64,000 nt of DNA, taken from contig NZ_JAERQN010000005.1 of NCBI RefSeq assembly GCF_016805305.1, forward strand, positions 186,001 to 250,000, read 5' to 3'. How positions within the stretch are numbered: position 1 is the first letter of the stretch; each line of letters begins with the position of its first letter. The DNA comes from Falsiroseomonas ponticola (GTDB taxonomy: Bacteria; Pseudomonadota; Alphaproteobacteria; Acetobacterales; Acetobacteraceae). Below are positions 36,771 to 47,403 of the stretch, in pieces. The position numbers were made by a program, and so were the translations under genes. Under the pieces are notes generated by a model. The model was not told the origin of the DNA, did not search any database, and saw nothing but the letters and a program-made list of their open reading frames with translations.

Positions 36771-37667
36771 CTAGCGCCGGCCGCGCCGCCACACGCCGGG
36801 GGTGACGCCGAGCGCGCGGCGGAACTGCGTGGTGAAATGCGCCTGGTCGGCGAAGCCGCAGCGCTGCGCGACCTCCGCCAGCGGCAGCGACGGGTCCGCC
36901 AGCAATTCCCGCGCATGGTCCAGCCGCCGCGCCAGCACATAGGCGCGCGGCGTCTGCCCGGTGGCGAGCTTGAAGGCGCGGCTGAAATGGAAGGCGGACA
37001 GACCCGCGCTGGCCGCCATCTCCGCCAGGCCGAAGGGCTCCGCGAGGTTGGCCTGCACCCAGTCCCGCACCCGCGCCAGGCGGGCCGGCGCCAGGCCCTG
37101 GGGCAGGGGGGCGGGCGGTGACTCCGGCCGGGCCAGGCGCAGCAGCGTGGCCACCAGCGCGATGACCGCGCCATCGCTGAACAGCCGCGCCGCCGGTCCC
37201 TGATGGGCGGCTTCCGCCCACATCATGTCGAGCAGCCCGGCAATGACGGCGGAGGGGAAGGCGGCTTCATGCAGCCGGCCGAAATCCGGCGCATCCCGCC
37301 CCGTCGCTTCCCGCGCCAGGGTTGCGACCAGGGCGGGCTGCAGGCTGATGAAGCTTTTCGCATGCGGCTGGTGATTGGCGAAGAAGGTCGGGACGCCAGG
37401 CGGCTTCAGCACCAGGTCGCCGCGCCGGAAGGGCTGTTCGCGCCGGCCGAGGCCGATGTCGAAGCGCAGCCGGCCGCGCCCCGTCTCGTTGATCGCAAGG
37501 GTGTAGTCGGGGGTCGGCGGGTCCGGGAATTCGCCGCCCGGCTGGGCGAAGCGCACCAGCGGCACGCCGGCGGAGCCCGCGACATGCATCGCGCGCAGGA
37601 AGGGCGCGTAGCCGCCATGGCTGTAGAACTGGGCGAGGCTCTGGAGCCCCGCTTCGCCTGGCTGCAC
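36771..37667 (-). CDS. AraC-family transcriptional regulator
   Basis: The C-terminus (about 200-298) is the double helix-turn-helix AraC domain, with LAEMAASAGLSAFHFSRAFK and LAEVAQRCGFADQAHFTTQF. The N-terminal half has a cupin-like fold (LVLKPPGVPTFFANHQPH) that binds a ligand. The GTG at 37667 was chosen because GGGAGG lies 6 nt upstream, while the frame stays open to 37784. It is read toward the SDR of the ketone-body operon and stops 3 nt away, so it may regulate that operon from the opposite strand. Confidence 0.85.
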   Translation of the reverse strand: MQPGEAGLQSLAQFYSHGGYAPFLRAMHVAGSAGVPLVRFAQPGGEFPDPPTPDYTLAINETGRGRLRFDIGLGRREQPFRRGDLVLKPPGVPTFFANHQPHAKSFISLQPALVATLAREATGRDAPDFGRLHEAAFPSAVIAGLLDMMWAEAAHQGPAARLFSDGAVIALVATLLRLARPESPPAPLPQGLAPARLARVRDWVQANLAEPFGLAEMAASAGLSAFHFSRAFKLATGQTPRAYVLARRLDHARELLADPSLPLAEVAQRCGFADQAHFTTQFRRALGVTPGVWRRGRR

Positions 37668-37852
37668 CGATGGCCTCCCGCCGCGCCGCCCCCGCCGGGC
37701 AGTGCCTTTCGCGCTGCAGCATGACGAGGCGCCGTGACGCCCGTCAATCAGGTTCCGCGGCAAGGCGGCACAAGGCTTCGGCATCGCCGTGCAAGAACGG
37801 GGCGCGCCGCCTCCGCCATGCTCGTCGCCGTGAGGTTGGGGAGCCAGCGGTG

Positions 37853-38167
37853 ATGATTCGGGAACCGGTCAGTCCGGCCGCCGCCGGTGCGCTGCGCGAC
37901 CAGCTGCGCGCCGCCCAGGCGGGGGCGGAGGTGCCGTATCGCGAGGCGCTGGCCTTCGTGGCGGCGCGGGCCGCGGCGGCGGCCACGGCCGAGGGACGCG
38001 CCCCCGAACCCGCCGCGGAGGCCGCGCTGCTGCTGCTGCACGCCCATCGCCACACCTATGACCCGCGCCGCGACCCGGTGGCCTGGGTGGATGCCATCAT
38101 CGCCTGGGCCCTGCCGCGCGCCGGCCGGGCGGCGCCCGCCTGGGGGCTGGAAGGCACGGCGGATTGA
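37853..38167 (+). CDS. Small protein, resembles a sigma-factor fragment (uncertain)
   Basis: The 104-residue protein is Ala-rich and helical. Its second half, HAHRHTYDPRRDPVAWVDAI, recalls the conserved end of ECF sigma-factor region 2 (a YDP and AW pattern), but the DNA-binding region 4 is absent. It could be a degenerate sigma factor or an unrelated helical protein. GGGGAG lies 9 nt upstream of the ATG, and a GTG at 37850 would fit as well. A small membrane protein gene follows after about 90 nt. Confidence 0.4.
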   Translation: MIREPVSPAAAGALRDQLRAAQAGAEVPYREALAFVAARAAAAATAEGRAPEPAAEAALLLLHAHRHTYDPRRDPVAWVDAIIAWALPRAGRAAPAWGLEGTAD

Positions 38168-38256
38168 GCCTGGCCGCCCTGTTCCGGCGGGAACAGGGGC
38201 AGGCAAGGATTCCTTCGCATCCTGCGGTCATCGTCACGCTTCCGAGGGAGCCCCCG

Positions 38257-38454
38257 ATGATCGCGAGCCGCAGCGGCCTTGTCCTTCACGCTGTCACCCT
38301 GCTGGCGGTGCTGGCTATCGGCACCACGCTCGGCATCGGCTTCGCGGTGCCGCTGAGCCAGGGCCTCTCCGCCCGGATCGAGCGGGTGCGGGGGCTGATG
38401 GACCAGGCAGCGCTGCCGCTGACGCAGCCCCCGGGGCATGGCTGGCACCGCTGA
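38257..38454 (+). CDS. Small single-span membrane protein, 65 residues
   Basis: The protein begins MIASRSGLVLHAVTLL with a hydrophobic helix of about 25 residues, then a polar stretch (LSARIERVRGLMDQ) and a short Pro/Gly-rich end. It is preceded by GAGGGAG about 6 nt upstream. I know no family, and the role is unknown. It lies in the run between the AraC gene and the pdh operon. Confidence 0.55.
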   Translation: MIASRSGLVLHAVTLLAVLAIGTTLGIGFAVPLSQGLSARIERVRGLMDQAALPLTQPPGHGWHR

Positions 38455-38604
38455 GCGGCGCCGCACGGGCCGTTCCGGCAACAAAGTGGCAGCCGCGCGG
38501 CCTGCCGCGCATCATCCTTCAGGATCGGCGGTCCATGCCTTTCGGCTCGCATCCCAAGCCGCTTCCGGGCGTTGCAGGACGGCGTCATCACGACCGGAAT
38601 GACG

Positions 38605-38625
38605 ATTAACCGCAACTCGGTTAAT
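38605..38625. promoter_or_regulatory. Inverted repeat upstream of pdhA, candidate operator
   Basis: ATTAACCG and CGGTTAAT form a perfect 8-bp inverted repeat over a 5-nt spacer, about 110 nt upstream of pdhA in a markedly AT-rich island. LysR- or MarR-type regulators often bind such sites. The 280 bases between 38454 and 38736 otherwise hold no convincing gene. Confidence 0.45.
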
Positions 38626-38735
38626 TGTGGTATTGCGTTGCAGCATCAACGCTTTTCGCGCCGCATGCCGCCTTGCGCAGGCCATCGGGGCCGCGTAGAT
38701 GCGAAAAAGAAGGCAAGCCCTGAGGAGGATACCGC

Positions 38736-39785
38736 ATGGCCGAGACCGCCGCCCGCAAACCGCGGGGCAAGGGGGCACCCAAGGGCAATGAGCCCGCCAT
38801 CAGCAAGGCGGAGCTGACGCGCGCCTATCGCGACATGCTGCTGATCCGCCGGTTCGAGGAGAAGGCCGGGCAGCTCTATGGCATGGGCCTCATCGGCGGG
38901 TTCTGCCACCTCTATATCGGCCAGGAAGCGGTCGTGGTCGGCATGCAGCTCTGCCTGAAGCCGGGCGACCAGGTCATCACCTCCTACCGCGACCACGGGC
39001 ACATGCTGGCCACTGGCATGGAAGCGCGCGGCGTGATGGCGGAGCTCACGGGCCGCATCGGCGGCTATTCCAAGGGCAAGGGCGGGAGCATGCACATGTT
39101 CTCCCGCGAGAAGGGCTTCTATGGCGGCCACGGCATCGTGGGCGCGCAGGTCTCGCTCGGCGCCGGGCTCGCCTTCGCGAACTGGTACCGGGAGGACGGC
39201 GCCGTCGCCGTGACCTATTTCGGCGAGGGCGCGTCCAACCAGGGCCAGGTCTATGAGAGCCTGAACCTGGCCGCGCTGTTCAAGCTGCCCTGCATCTTCG
39301 TGATCGAGAACAACAAGTACGGCATGGGCACCAGCGTGGACCGCGCCAGCGCGTCCAAGGACCTGTCGAAGAACGGCAGCCCCTGGGGCATCCCGGGCGA
39401 GCAGGTGAACGGCATGGACGTGATCGCGGTGCGGGAGGCCGGGGAGCGCGCCGTCGCCCACTGCCGCGCCGGCAACGGCCCCTACCTGCTGGAGATGAAG
39501 ACCTACCGCTACCGCGGCCACTCCATGTCCGACCCGGCCAAGTACCGGACGCGGGAGGAGGTGCAGAAGATGCGGGAGCAGAATGACTGCATCGAGACGG
39601 CGCGCCGCCTGCTGCTGGACCAGTACGGCGTGGCGGAGGCCGAGCTGAAGGTGATCGACGACGAGGTGAAGGCGATCGTGCAGGACAGCGCCGATTTCGC
39701 CCAGACCAGCCCGGAGCCCGATGAGAGCGAGCTCTGGACCGACGTGCTGATCGATGATTCCTCCGTGGTGGCTGGGGGCCGCTGA
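38736..39785 (+). CDS. pdhA: PdhA, pyruvate dehydrogenase E1 alpha subunit
   Basis: E1 decarboxylates pyruvate with thiamine diphosphate and transfers the acetyl group to lipoyl domains. The 349-residue alpha subunit contains the TPP-binding [13 protein letters not shown]...NNKYGMGT motif, GGSMHMF and a phosphorylation-loop-like [11 protein letters not shown]. An ideal ribosome binding site (GAGGAGG) lies upstream. The beta subunit follows after 1 nt, and pdhC, lpd and lipA complete the set. Confidence 0.97.
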   Translation: MAETAARKPRGKGAPKGNEPAISKAELTRAYRDMLLIRRFEEKAGQLYGMGLIGGFCHLYIGQEAVVVGMQLCLKPGDQVITSYRDHGHMLATGMEARGVMAELTGRIGGYSKGKGGSMHMFSREKGFYGGHGIVGAQVSLGAGLAFANWYREDGAVAVTYFGEGASNQGQVYESLNLAALFKLPCIFVIENNKYGMGTSVDRASASKDLSKNGSPWGIPGEQVNGMDVIAVREAGERAVAHCRAGNGPYLLEMKTYRYRGHSMSDPAKYRTREEVQKMREQNDCIETARRLLLDQYGVAEAELKVIDDEVKAIVQDSADFAQTSPEPDESELWTDVLIDDSSVVAGGR

Positions 39786-39786
39786 G

Positions 39787-41160
<1,374 letters not shown>

Positions 41161-41177
41161 GGGGAGGGAGCAGGACG

Positions 41178-42482
41178 ATGGCGACGAACATCCTGATGCC
41201 GGCGCTGTCCCCGACCATGACGGAGGGGACGCTCGCGCGCTGGCTGAAGAAGGAAGGCGACCAGGTCAAGGCCGGCGACATCATCGCCGAGATCGAGACC
41301 GACAAGGCGACGATGGAAGTGGAAGCCGTGGATGAGGGCATCCTCGGCAAGATCGTCGTCGCCGGCGGCACGGCGGGCGTGAAGGTGAACGACGTGATCG
41401 CGGTGCTGGTGGAGGCGGGGGAGAGCGCGGATGCCGCGCCCGCCGCCAAGCCCGCCCCGGCCGCGGTGGCGCCGAAGACGGAGCCCGCGCCGGCCACCCC
41501 GGCGGCAGCGCCTGCCCCGGCGGCGGCCCCGGCCGCTTCCGGCAGCCGCGTCATCGCCTCCCCGCTCGCGCGCCGCATGGCGGAGCAGGCGGGGCTGGAC
41601 CTCTCGGCCATCGCGGGCAGCGGCCCGAATGGCCGCATCGTGAAGGCGGATGTGGACGCCGCGCTGGCCAAGGGCCCGGCGGCGAAGCCCGCGCCCGCCG
41701 CGGCGGCGCCCGCGCCGGCTGCCGCGCCCGCGCCGGCCGCTGCACCCGCTCCGGCGCCGAAGCCGGCCGCGCCCGTCATCACGGCGCCGCACACCGCCGT
41801 GCCGAACAGCACCATGCGCAAGGTCATCGCGCGGCGGCTGTCTGAATCCAAGCAGACGGTGCCGCATTTCTACGTCTCGATGGATATCGAGATCGATGCG
41901 TTGCTGAAGCTGCGGTCGCAGCTGAACGCGACCTCGCCCAAGGATGGGCCGGGCGCCTTCAAGCTCTCGGTCAATGACCTGGTGATCAAGGCGGCGGCGG
42001 TGACGCTGCGGCGCTTCCCCAACGTCAACGCCACCTGGACCGACGACGCGATCATCCAGTACCACGACGTCGATATCTCGGTCGCCGTCAGCATCCCGGA
42101 CGGGCTGATCACGCCGATCGTGCGCAAGGCGGACCAGAAGGGCCTGGCCGCGATCAGCAACGAGATGAAGGACCTGGCCGCGCGCGCCAAGGCCGGCAAG
42201 CTGAAGCCCGAGGAGTTCCAGGGCGGCGGCTTCTCGATCTCCAACATGGGCATGTATGGGGTCCGCGACTTCGCCGCCATCATCAACCCGCCGCAGGCCG
42301 GCATCCTCGCGGTCTCGGCCGGTGAGCAGCGGCCGGTGGTGAAGAATGGCGCGCTGGCCATCGCCACGGTGATGACCTGCACGCTCTCCGTCGATCACCG
42401 CGTCGTCGATGGCGCGCTGGCCGCCGAGTGGATCCAGGCCTTCAAGCGGATCGTCGAGGAGCCGCTGAGCCTGATGCTGTGA
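41178..42482 (+). CDS. pdhC: PdhC, dihydrolipoamide acetyltransferase (E2)
   Basis: The 434-residue E2 core has an N-terminal lipoyl domain (Lys43 in [12 protein letters not shown]), an Ala/Pro linker, a peripheral subunit-binding domain (about 120-160, [19 protein letters not shown]) and a catalytic acetyltransferase domain with His in [14 protein letters not shown]. It forms the scaffold of the complex and transfers acetyl groups to CoA. A GGGAGGGAGCAGGA region precedes the start. Confidence 0.97.
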   Translation: MATNILMPALSPTMTEGTLARWLKKEGDQVKAGDIIAEIETDKATMEVEAVDEGILGKIVVAGGTAGVKVNDVIAVLVEAGESADAAPAAKPAPAAVAPKTEPAPATPAAAPAPAAAPAASGSRVIASPLARRMAEQAGLDLSAIAGSGPNGRIVKADVDAALAKGPAAKPAPAAAAPAPAAAPAPAAAPAPAPKPAAPVITAPHTAVPNSTMRKVIARRLSESKQTVPHFYVSMDIEIDALLKLRSQLNATSPKDGPGAFKLSVNDLVIKAAAVTLRRFPNVNATWTDDAIIQYHDVDISVAVSIPDGLITPIVRKADQKGLAAISNEMKDLAARAKAGKLKPEEFQGGGFSISNMGMYGVRDFAAIINPPQAGILAVSAGEQRPVVKNGALAIATVMTCTLSVDHRVVDGALAAEWIQAFKRIVEEPLSLML

Positions 42483-42970
42483 GCAGGGCCTTCTCGCTCC
42501 GCGACGCGACCGAGGCGGACCTACCGGAGATCAACCGGCTGGTCCGGGCGCTGGCGGAGTATGAGAAACTGCTGCATGAGGCCGTGGGGACGGAGGAGGA
42601 TTTCCGCCAGGCCCTGTTCGGCCCGAACCCGACCGTGTTCTGCGTCCTCGCGGAGATCGAGGGCAGGGCGGTCGGGCAATGCATCTGGTTCCCGATCTTC
42701 AGCACCTTCACGGGCCGGCACGGCCTCTATGTGGAGGATGTCTTCGTGGAGCCGGCGCACCGCGGCCTCGGCATCGGGGAGGCCTTCTTCCGCCACTGCG
42801 CGGGCATCTGCATCGCCCGCGGCTGGAAGCGGATGGAATGGCAGGTGCTGGACTGGAACGAGCCCGCGATCCGCTTCTACCGGAAGATCGGCGCGCGCGG
42901 CATGGATGAATGGCGCGTGCAACGCGTGACCGGCGAGGCGCTGGCCGCGCTTGCCGCAACAAAGGGGTGA
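42479..42970 (+). CDS. GNAT-family N-acetyltransferase
   Basis: The 163-residue protein has a GNAT fold. The acetyl-CoA-binding loop is [18 protein letters not shown], and a following [21 protein letters not shown] matches SSAT-like diamine acetyltransferases. The GTG start overlaps the pdhC stop (GTGA), so it sits between E2 and E3 of the PDH operon. It uses acetyl-CoA, the PDH product. Substrate unknown. Confidence 0.85.
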   Translation: MSRAFSLRDATEADLPEINRLVRALAEYEKLLHEAVGTEEDFRQALFGPNPTVFCVLAEIEGRAVGQCIWFPIFSTFTGRHGLYVEDVFVEPAHRGLGIGEAFFRHCAGICIARGWKRMEWQVLDWNEPAIRFYRKIGARGMDEWRVQRVTGEALAALAATKG

Positions 42971-42975
42971 CGGGC

Positions 42976-44370
42976 ATGGCCGACAGCTTCGACATCGTGG
43001 TGGTGGGCGGTGGCCCCGGCGGCTACGTCGCCGCCATCCGTGCCAGCCAGCTCGGCATGAAGACGGCGCTGGTGGAGCGCGAGAACCTGGGCGGCATCTG
43101 CCTGAACTGGGGCTGCATCCCGACCAAGGCGCTGCTGCGCGCGAGCGAGATCAACCACCTGCTGCACTCGCTCGATGCCTATGGCTTCGCGGCCGACAAT
43201 ATCCGCTTCGATTTCGCCAAGGTCATCAAGCGCTCGCGCGGCGTGGCGGGGCAGCTCTCCGCTGGCGTGAAGCACCTGATGAAGAAGAACAAGGTCACCG
43301 TCTATGACGGGCACGGGAAGCTGGCCGGGCCGGGCAAGCTCTCCGTCACCAAGGACGGCAAGCCGGTGGCGGAGATCGCGGCGAAGCATATTGTGCTGGC
43401 CACCGGCGCCCGCGCCCGCGTGCTGCCGGGGATGGAGCCGGACGGCAAGCTGATCTGGTCCTACCGGGAGGCGATGACGCCGGCGGCGCTGCCGAAGAAG
43501 CTCATCGTCATGGGCTCCGGCGCCATCGGGTCCGAATTCGCGAGCTTCTACCTCAACATGGGCGCGGAAGTGACGCTCATCGAGGTGATGGACCGCATCC
43601 TGCCCGTCGAGGATTCGGAGATCAGCGCCTTCGTGCACAAGGCCTTCACCAAGCAGGGCATGAAGATCCTGACGGGCGCGCGGGTGCAGGGCATCCGCAA
43701 GGGCGCGGACAGCGTCACGGCGGTGGTGGAGGCCGGCGGCAAGGTGCAGGACATCGTGGCGGACCGCCTGATCTCCGCCGTCGGCATCGTCGGCAATGTC
43801 GAGGACCTCGGCCTCGAGGGCACGAAGATCAAGGTCGAGAAGACCCACATCGTCACCGACGCCTTCGGCAATACGGGCGAACCGGGCGTCTATGCCATCG
43901 GCGACCTGACCGGCCCGCCCTGGCTGGCGCATAAGGCGAGCCACGAGGCGATCATCTGCATCGAGGCGATCGCGGGGAAGCACCCCCACGCCATGGATGT
44001 GCTGAACATCCCGGGCTGCACCTATTGCCGCCCGCAGGTCGCCTCCGTCGGCCTGACGGAAGCCCGCGCGAAGGAACTCGGCCACAGCGTGAAGGTCGGC
44101 CGCTTCCCCTTCATCGGCAACGGCAAGGCCATCGCCATGGGCGAGCCCGAGGGGCTGGTGAAGACGGTGTTCGATGCCAAGACCGGGGAGCTGCTCGGCG
44201 CGCATATGGTGGGGCCGGAGGTGACGGAGATGATCCAGGGCTATGGCATCGCCCGCACCCTGGAATCCACCGAGGCCGAGCTGATGCACACCGTCTTCCC
44301 GCATCCGACCGTCTCCGAAACCATGCATGAAGCGGTGCTGGACGCTTATGGCAGGGTCATCCACATCTGA
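42976..44370 (+). CDS. lpd: Lpd, dihydrolipoamide dehydrogenase (E3)
   Basis: E3 reoxidises dihydrolipoamide and passes electrons to NAD+. The 464-residue flavoprotein shows GGGPGGYVAAIRASQLG for FAD, the redox-active disulfide in GGICLNWGCIPTKALL, the NAD-binding GSGAIGSEFASFYL, and His-Glu near the C-terminus (HPTVSETMHEA). The start lies 5 nt after the GNAT stop. Confidence 0.97.
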   Translation: MADSFDIVVVGGGPGGYVAAIRASQLGMKTALVERENLGGICLNWGCIPTKALLRASEINHLLHSLDAYGFAADNIRFDFAKVIKRSRGVAGQLSAGVKHLMKKNKVTVYDGHGKLAGPGKLSVTKDGKPVAEIAAKHIVLATGARARVLPGMEPDGKLIWSYREAMTPAALPKKLIVMGSGAIGSEFASFYLNMGAEVTLIEVMDRILPVEDSEISAFVHKAFTKQGMKILTGARVQGIRKGADSVTAVVEAGGKVQDIVADRLISAVGIVGNVEDLGLEGTKIKVEKTHIVTDAFGNTGEPGVYAIGDLTGPPWLAHKASHEAIICIEAIAGKHPHAMDVLNIPGCTYCRPQVASVGLTEARAKELGHSVKVGRFPFIGNGKAIAMGEPEGLVKTVFDAKTGELLGAHMVGPEVTEMIQGYGIARTLESTEAELMHTVFPHPTVSETMHEAVLDAYGRVIHI

Positions 44371-45187
44371 CTGGCGGCGCCTGAACCAGGCCAATTGGGA
44401 TGAACGCACCGGCGTTCATCTCGGGCCGAGGGGCTATGACCTGTCGGCGGTGCGCGCCGGCATGGGGCGGCTCGACCCGATCGTGGCGTCGGAAATCGGC
44501 GACGTCGCCGGCCTCAGTATCCTGCACCTGCAATGCCATCTCGGCGATGACAGCATCGCGCTGGCACAGCGCGGCGCCGCGCAGGTCGTGGGGGTGGATT
44601 TCAGCCCACCGGCGCTGGAGGCCGCGCGGCGCCTGGCCGCGGAATGCGGCGTGACCAACACGCGCTTCGTGCTGTCGGACGTGCTGGAGACGCCTTCCGC
44701 GATACCGGAGGCTGCCGGCACCTTCGACCTCGTCTTCACGGCATGGGGCACCATCACCTGGCTGCCGGACCTCGATGCCTGGGCCGCCTCCATCGCCTTC
44801 GCCCTGCGGCCGGGTGGTGCCTTCTACTTCGCGGACATGCATCCCGTGGCCTGGGTCTTCGATGATGGCGGCATCGCGGCCCCCGGCTTCCCCGGCTGGC
44901 GCTACCCCTATTTCGAGCCCGGGCCTGTCCCCATCGACAACCCGACCGACTACATGGACACATCGGCCCGACTCGCGAATCGGCAGACCATCGAGTTTCC
45001 GCACAGCCTTGCCGAGATCCTCGGCGCGCTGCGCCGCGCGGGCCTGCAGCTGGACTGGCTGCATGAACATGCGCGCCTCGTCTGGAAACCGTTCGAGGGC
45101 AGTGTGCGGGATGCGGATGGCATGTGGACCTGGCCCGACAGGCCTTGGCTGCCCCTCTCCCTCAGCCTGCGCGCGGTGAAGCCATGA
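44348..45187 (+). CDS. Class I SAM-dependent methyltransferase
   Basis: The 279-residue protein has a Rossmann-type methyltransferase core, with [21 protein letters not shown] as motif [17 protein letters not shown] as motif II and [17 protein letters not shown] around motif IV. It overlaps the end of lpd by 23 bases at this start, or by 44 at the alternative ATG 44327, so it is likely translated together with lpd. The substrate is unknown. Given its place before lipA, a role in a cofactor or electron-carrier pathway is possible. Confidence 0.82.
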   Translation: MAGSSTSDWRRLNQANWDERTGVHLGPRGYDLSAVRAGMGRLDPIVASEIGDVAGLSILHLQCHLGDDSIALAQRGAAQVVGVDFSPPALEAARRLAAECGVTNTRFVLSDVLETPSAIPEAAGTFDLVFTAWGTITWLPDLDAWAASIAFALRPGGAFYFADMHPVAWVFDDGGIAAPGFPGWRYPYFEPGPVPIDNPTDYMDTSARLANRQTIEFPHSLAEILGALRRAGLQLDWLHEHARLVWKPFEGSVRDADGMWTWPDRPWLPLSLSLRAVKP

Positions 45188-45227
45188 AGCCCTCGTCGCC
45201 GCGCCGCACCATCGCTATATCGGTGCC

Positions 45228-46205
45228 ATGACCACGCGCGTCGAAATCGATCATCGCCAGACCGCCGCCCGCATCGGTGCCGACCGGCATCCGGAGAAGG
45301 CGCACCGTCCGGACAACCCCATCCAGCGGAAACCCGCCTGGATCCGGGTGAAGGCGCCGACCAGCCCGATCTACCGGGAAACCCAGGCGCTGATGCGGGA
45401 CAACAAGCTGGTCACGGTCTGCGAGGAAGCGGCCTGCCCGAATATCGGCGAATGCTGGTCCCAGCGCCACGCGACCATGATGATCATGGGCGATACCTGC
45501 ACGCGCGCCTGTTCCTTCTGCAACGTCGCGACGGGGATGCCGAAGCCGCTGGATGGCGATGAGCCGAACCGGGTGGCCGACGCCGTCGCCAAGCTCGGCC
45601 TGCGCCACGTCGTCATCACCTCCGTGGACCGGGACGACCTGCCGGATGGCGGCGCGGAACACTTCGCCCGGACCATCCGCGCGCTGCGCCTGGCGGCGCC
45701 CGACACCACGGTGGAGATCCTGACCCCCGACTTCCTGCGCAAGGACGGGGCGCTGGAGGTGGTGGTGGAAGCGCGGCCCGACGTCTTCAACCACAACCTG
45801 GAAACCGTGCCGGCGCTCTACCCGACCATCCGCCCCGGTGCGCGCTACTACCACTCGCTCCGGCTGCTGGACCGGGTGAAGCAGCTCGATCCCTCCATCT
45901 TCACCAAATCCGGGATCATGGTGGGCCTGGGCGAGAAGCGGATCGAGGTGCTGCAGGTGATGGACGATTTGCGCAGCGCGGAGGTCGATTTCCTCACCAT
46001 CGGCCAGTACCTGCAGCCCACGGTGAAGCACGCCGCGGTGGACCGCTTCGTGACGCCGGAGGAGTTCGAGGACTACGCCAAGGCCGCGCGGGGCAAGGGT
46101 TTCCTCCTCGTTTCTTCCACGCCGCTCACGCGGTCCAGCTACCACGCGGACCGTGACTTCGCGGCGCTGCGCGACGCCCGCGCGGCGAAGCTGCGGGCGG
46201 GCTGA
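45228..46205 (+). CDS. lipA: LipA, lipoyl synthase
   Basis: LipA is a radical SAM enzyme that inserts two sulfurs into octanoyl groups on lipoyl domains. The 325-residue protein contains the auxiliary-cluster [12 protein letters not shown], the radical [13 protein letters not shown] and a C-terminal [16 protein letters not shown], all diagnostic. The targets are the lipoyl domains of PdhB and PdhC encoded in the same operon. It starts 40 nt after the methyltransferase. Confidence 0.97.
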   Translation: MTTRVEIDHRQTAARIGADRHPEKAHRPDNPIQRKPAWIRVKAPTSPIYRETQALMRDNKLVTVCEEAACPNIGECWSQRHATMMIMGDTCTRACSFCNVATGMPKPLDGDEPNRVADAVAKLGLRHVVITSVDRDDLPDGGAEHFARTIRALRLAAPDTTVEILTPDFLRKDGALEVVVEARPDVFNHNLETVPALYPTIRPGARYYHSLRLLDRVKQLDPSIFTKSGIMVGLGEKRIEVLQVMDDLRSAEVDFLTIGQYLQPTVKHAAVDRFVTPEEFEDYAKAARGKGFLLVSSTPLTRSSYHADRDFAALRDARAAKLRAG

Positions 46206-46212
46206 GCGCGCC

Positions 46213-46686
46213 ATGCCGACGCATGCGGAAAAGCGCGTCCTTCCCTACTCGGAAGAACAGCTCTTCGACATGGTGGCGGATGTGCGCCGCTACCCGGAGT
46301 TCCTGCCCTGGTGCGTGGGGGCGCGCGTCATCTCCCGCACCGACAAGGAGCTGATCGCGGACCTCACCATCGGCTTCAAGATGTTCCGGGAGACCTTCCG
46401 CAGCCAGGTGCTGCTGGAACGGCCGCACCACGTGCATGTCCGCTACCTCACGGGCCCCTTCCGCTACCTCAACAACCACTGGCGCTTCCGGCCCGTGGCG
46501 GGGGGGACGGAGGTCGATTTCTTCGTCGATTTCGAGTTCAAGTCGCGCCTGCTGCAGGCCGTGATCGGCACCGTGTTCAACGAGGCGGTGCGCCTGATGG
46601 TGCGCGCCTTCGAACGCCGCGCGGCCGCGCTGTATCGCCGCGCGCCGCCCGCCGCCGCGCCGGCCACGCCCGCCCCCACCGCCTGA
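46213..46686 (+). CDS. Coq10/RatA-family START-like protein
   Basis: The 157-residue protein has the aromatic-rich START-like (SRPBCC) fold of the Coq10/RatA family: YSEEQLFDMVADVRRYPEFLPWC at the start, then LTGPFRYLNNHWRF and DFFVDFEFKSRLL. Coq10 binds ubiquinone and helps respiration, while RatA is reported as a ribosome-associated toxin in E. coli. The lipA neighbour is usual in alphaproteobacteria. Its stop touches the stop of the next gene on the other strand with no gap. Confidence 0.88.
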   Translation: MPTHAEKRVLPYSEEQLFDMVADVRRYPEFLPWCVGARVISRTDKELIADLTIGFKMFRETFRSQVLLERPHHVHVRYLTGPFRYLNNHWRFRPVAGGTEVDFFVDFEFKSRLLQAVIGTVFNEAVRLMVRAFERRAAALYRRAPPAAAPATPAPTA

Positions 46687-47328
46687 CTACCGCCCGCGAT
46701 GCCTGCCATTGGGCAGGTAGGGCCAGTCCAGGCCGTTGAGGCGGTAGAAGCCTTCCAGCCCCGCGGCGCCGGCGACCGGCTCCGCCACGCCGAGGCGGAA
46801 GGCCAGGAAGCCGTCATCGGGCTTCACGCCGCGGTTCCTCTCCGCATCCAGCCAGTCATCCTGCGCGCCGTGCTGGATGCGGGTGACCAGGTTGCGGTTC
46901 AGCGCCTGCACGATCTCCCGCGCCTCCGCCGACCAGGCGCCGTATTTCGCGCCCGGCGCCACGGCGGTGATGGGGATCCGTCGAAAGCCCGAACCCTCCT
47001 GCCGCCAGCAGCCCATGATGTCGTAGTCGGAGACCATCAGCAGCCCGTTCGCGCCCATGACCGCGCCGGAGGAGCCGGATTTTGCGCTGGTCACCGCCGT
47101 CTTGGCGGGCAGCAGCCCGTGCAGGGACCGGGCCGCCAGGTTGGGGCAGCGGAAGACCAGCAGCACCGCGCGGGCGGCGCAGAGGCTGCGGATGGTCATC
47201 ACATCCTGCGGGTCGAAGCCCGTCAGGCGGCTGATGCGGATATCCTCCGCCGTCGCGCCGGAGCGCGCGGCCGCCTGTTCGCGCTGGAAGGACAGGTGGT
47301 CGCCGATACTGGCCGTCAGCCCGCTCAT
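46687..47328 (-). CDS. Small protein resembling the CyaA/ExoY/edema-factor cyclase core
   Basis: The 213-residue protein lines up, in order, with blocks I recall from class II nucleotidyl cyclases. LLVFR (Arg60) matches the FR before the ATP-binding lysines. Lys76 and Lys83, seven apart, match CyaA Lys58/Lys65. SDYD (Asp101, Asp103) matches the metal-binding pair, and ALNR...IQHGAQDD (His153) matches the region around CyaA His298. In those toxins about 120 residues (the CB domain) lie between the lysines and the aspartates, but here only 17 do. The positions equivalent to CyaA His63 and Asn304 are Ser81 and Trp159, so activity is doubtful. No signal peptide. GGAGG lies 7 nt upstream. Confidence 0.55.
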   Translation of the reverse strand: MSGLTASIGDHLSFQREQAAARSGATAEDIRISRLTGFDPQDVMTIRSLCAARAVLLVFRCPNLAARSLHGLLPAKTAVTSAKSGSSGAVMGANGLLMVSDYDIMGCWRQEGSGFRRIPITAVAPGAKYGAWSAEAREIVQALNRNLVTRIQHGAQDDWLDAERNRGVKPDDGFLAFRLGVAEPVAGAAGLEGFYRLNGLDWPYLPNGRHRGR

Positions 47329-47403
47329 GCCGTGCCTCCCTCAGGGCGCGGAAAATTCCACGCGGCGGCGCGGCAGGCCAGGGATGCTTGGTTTCGTCCC
47401 GTT

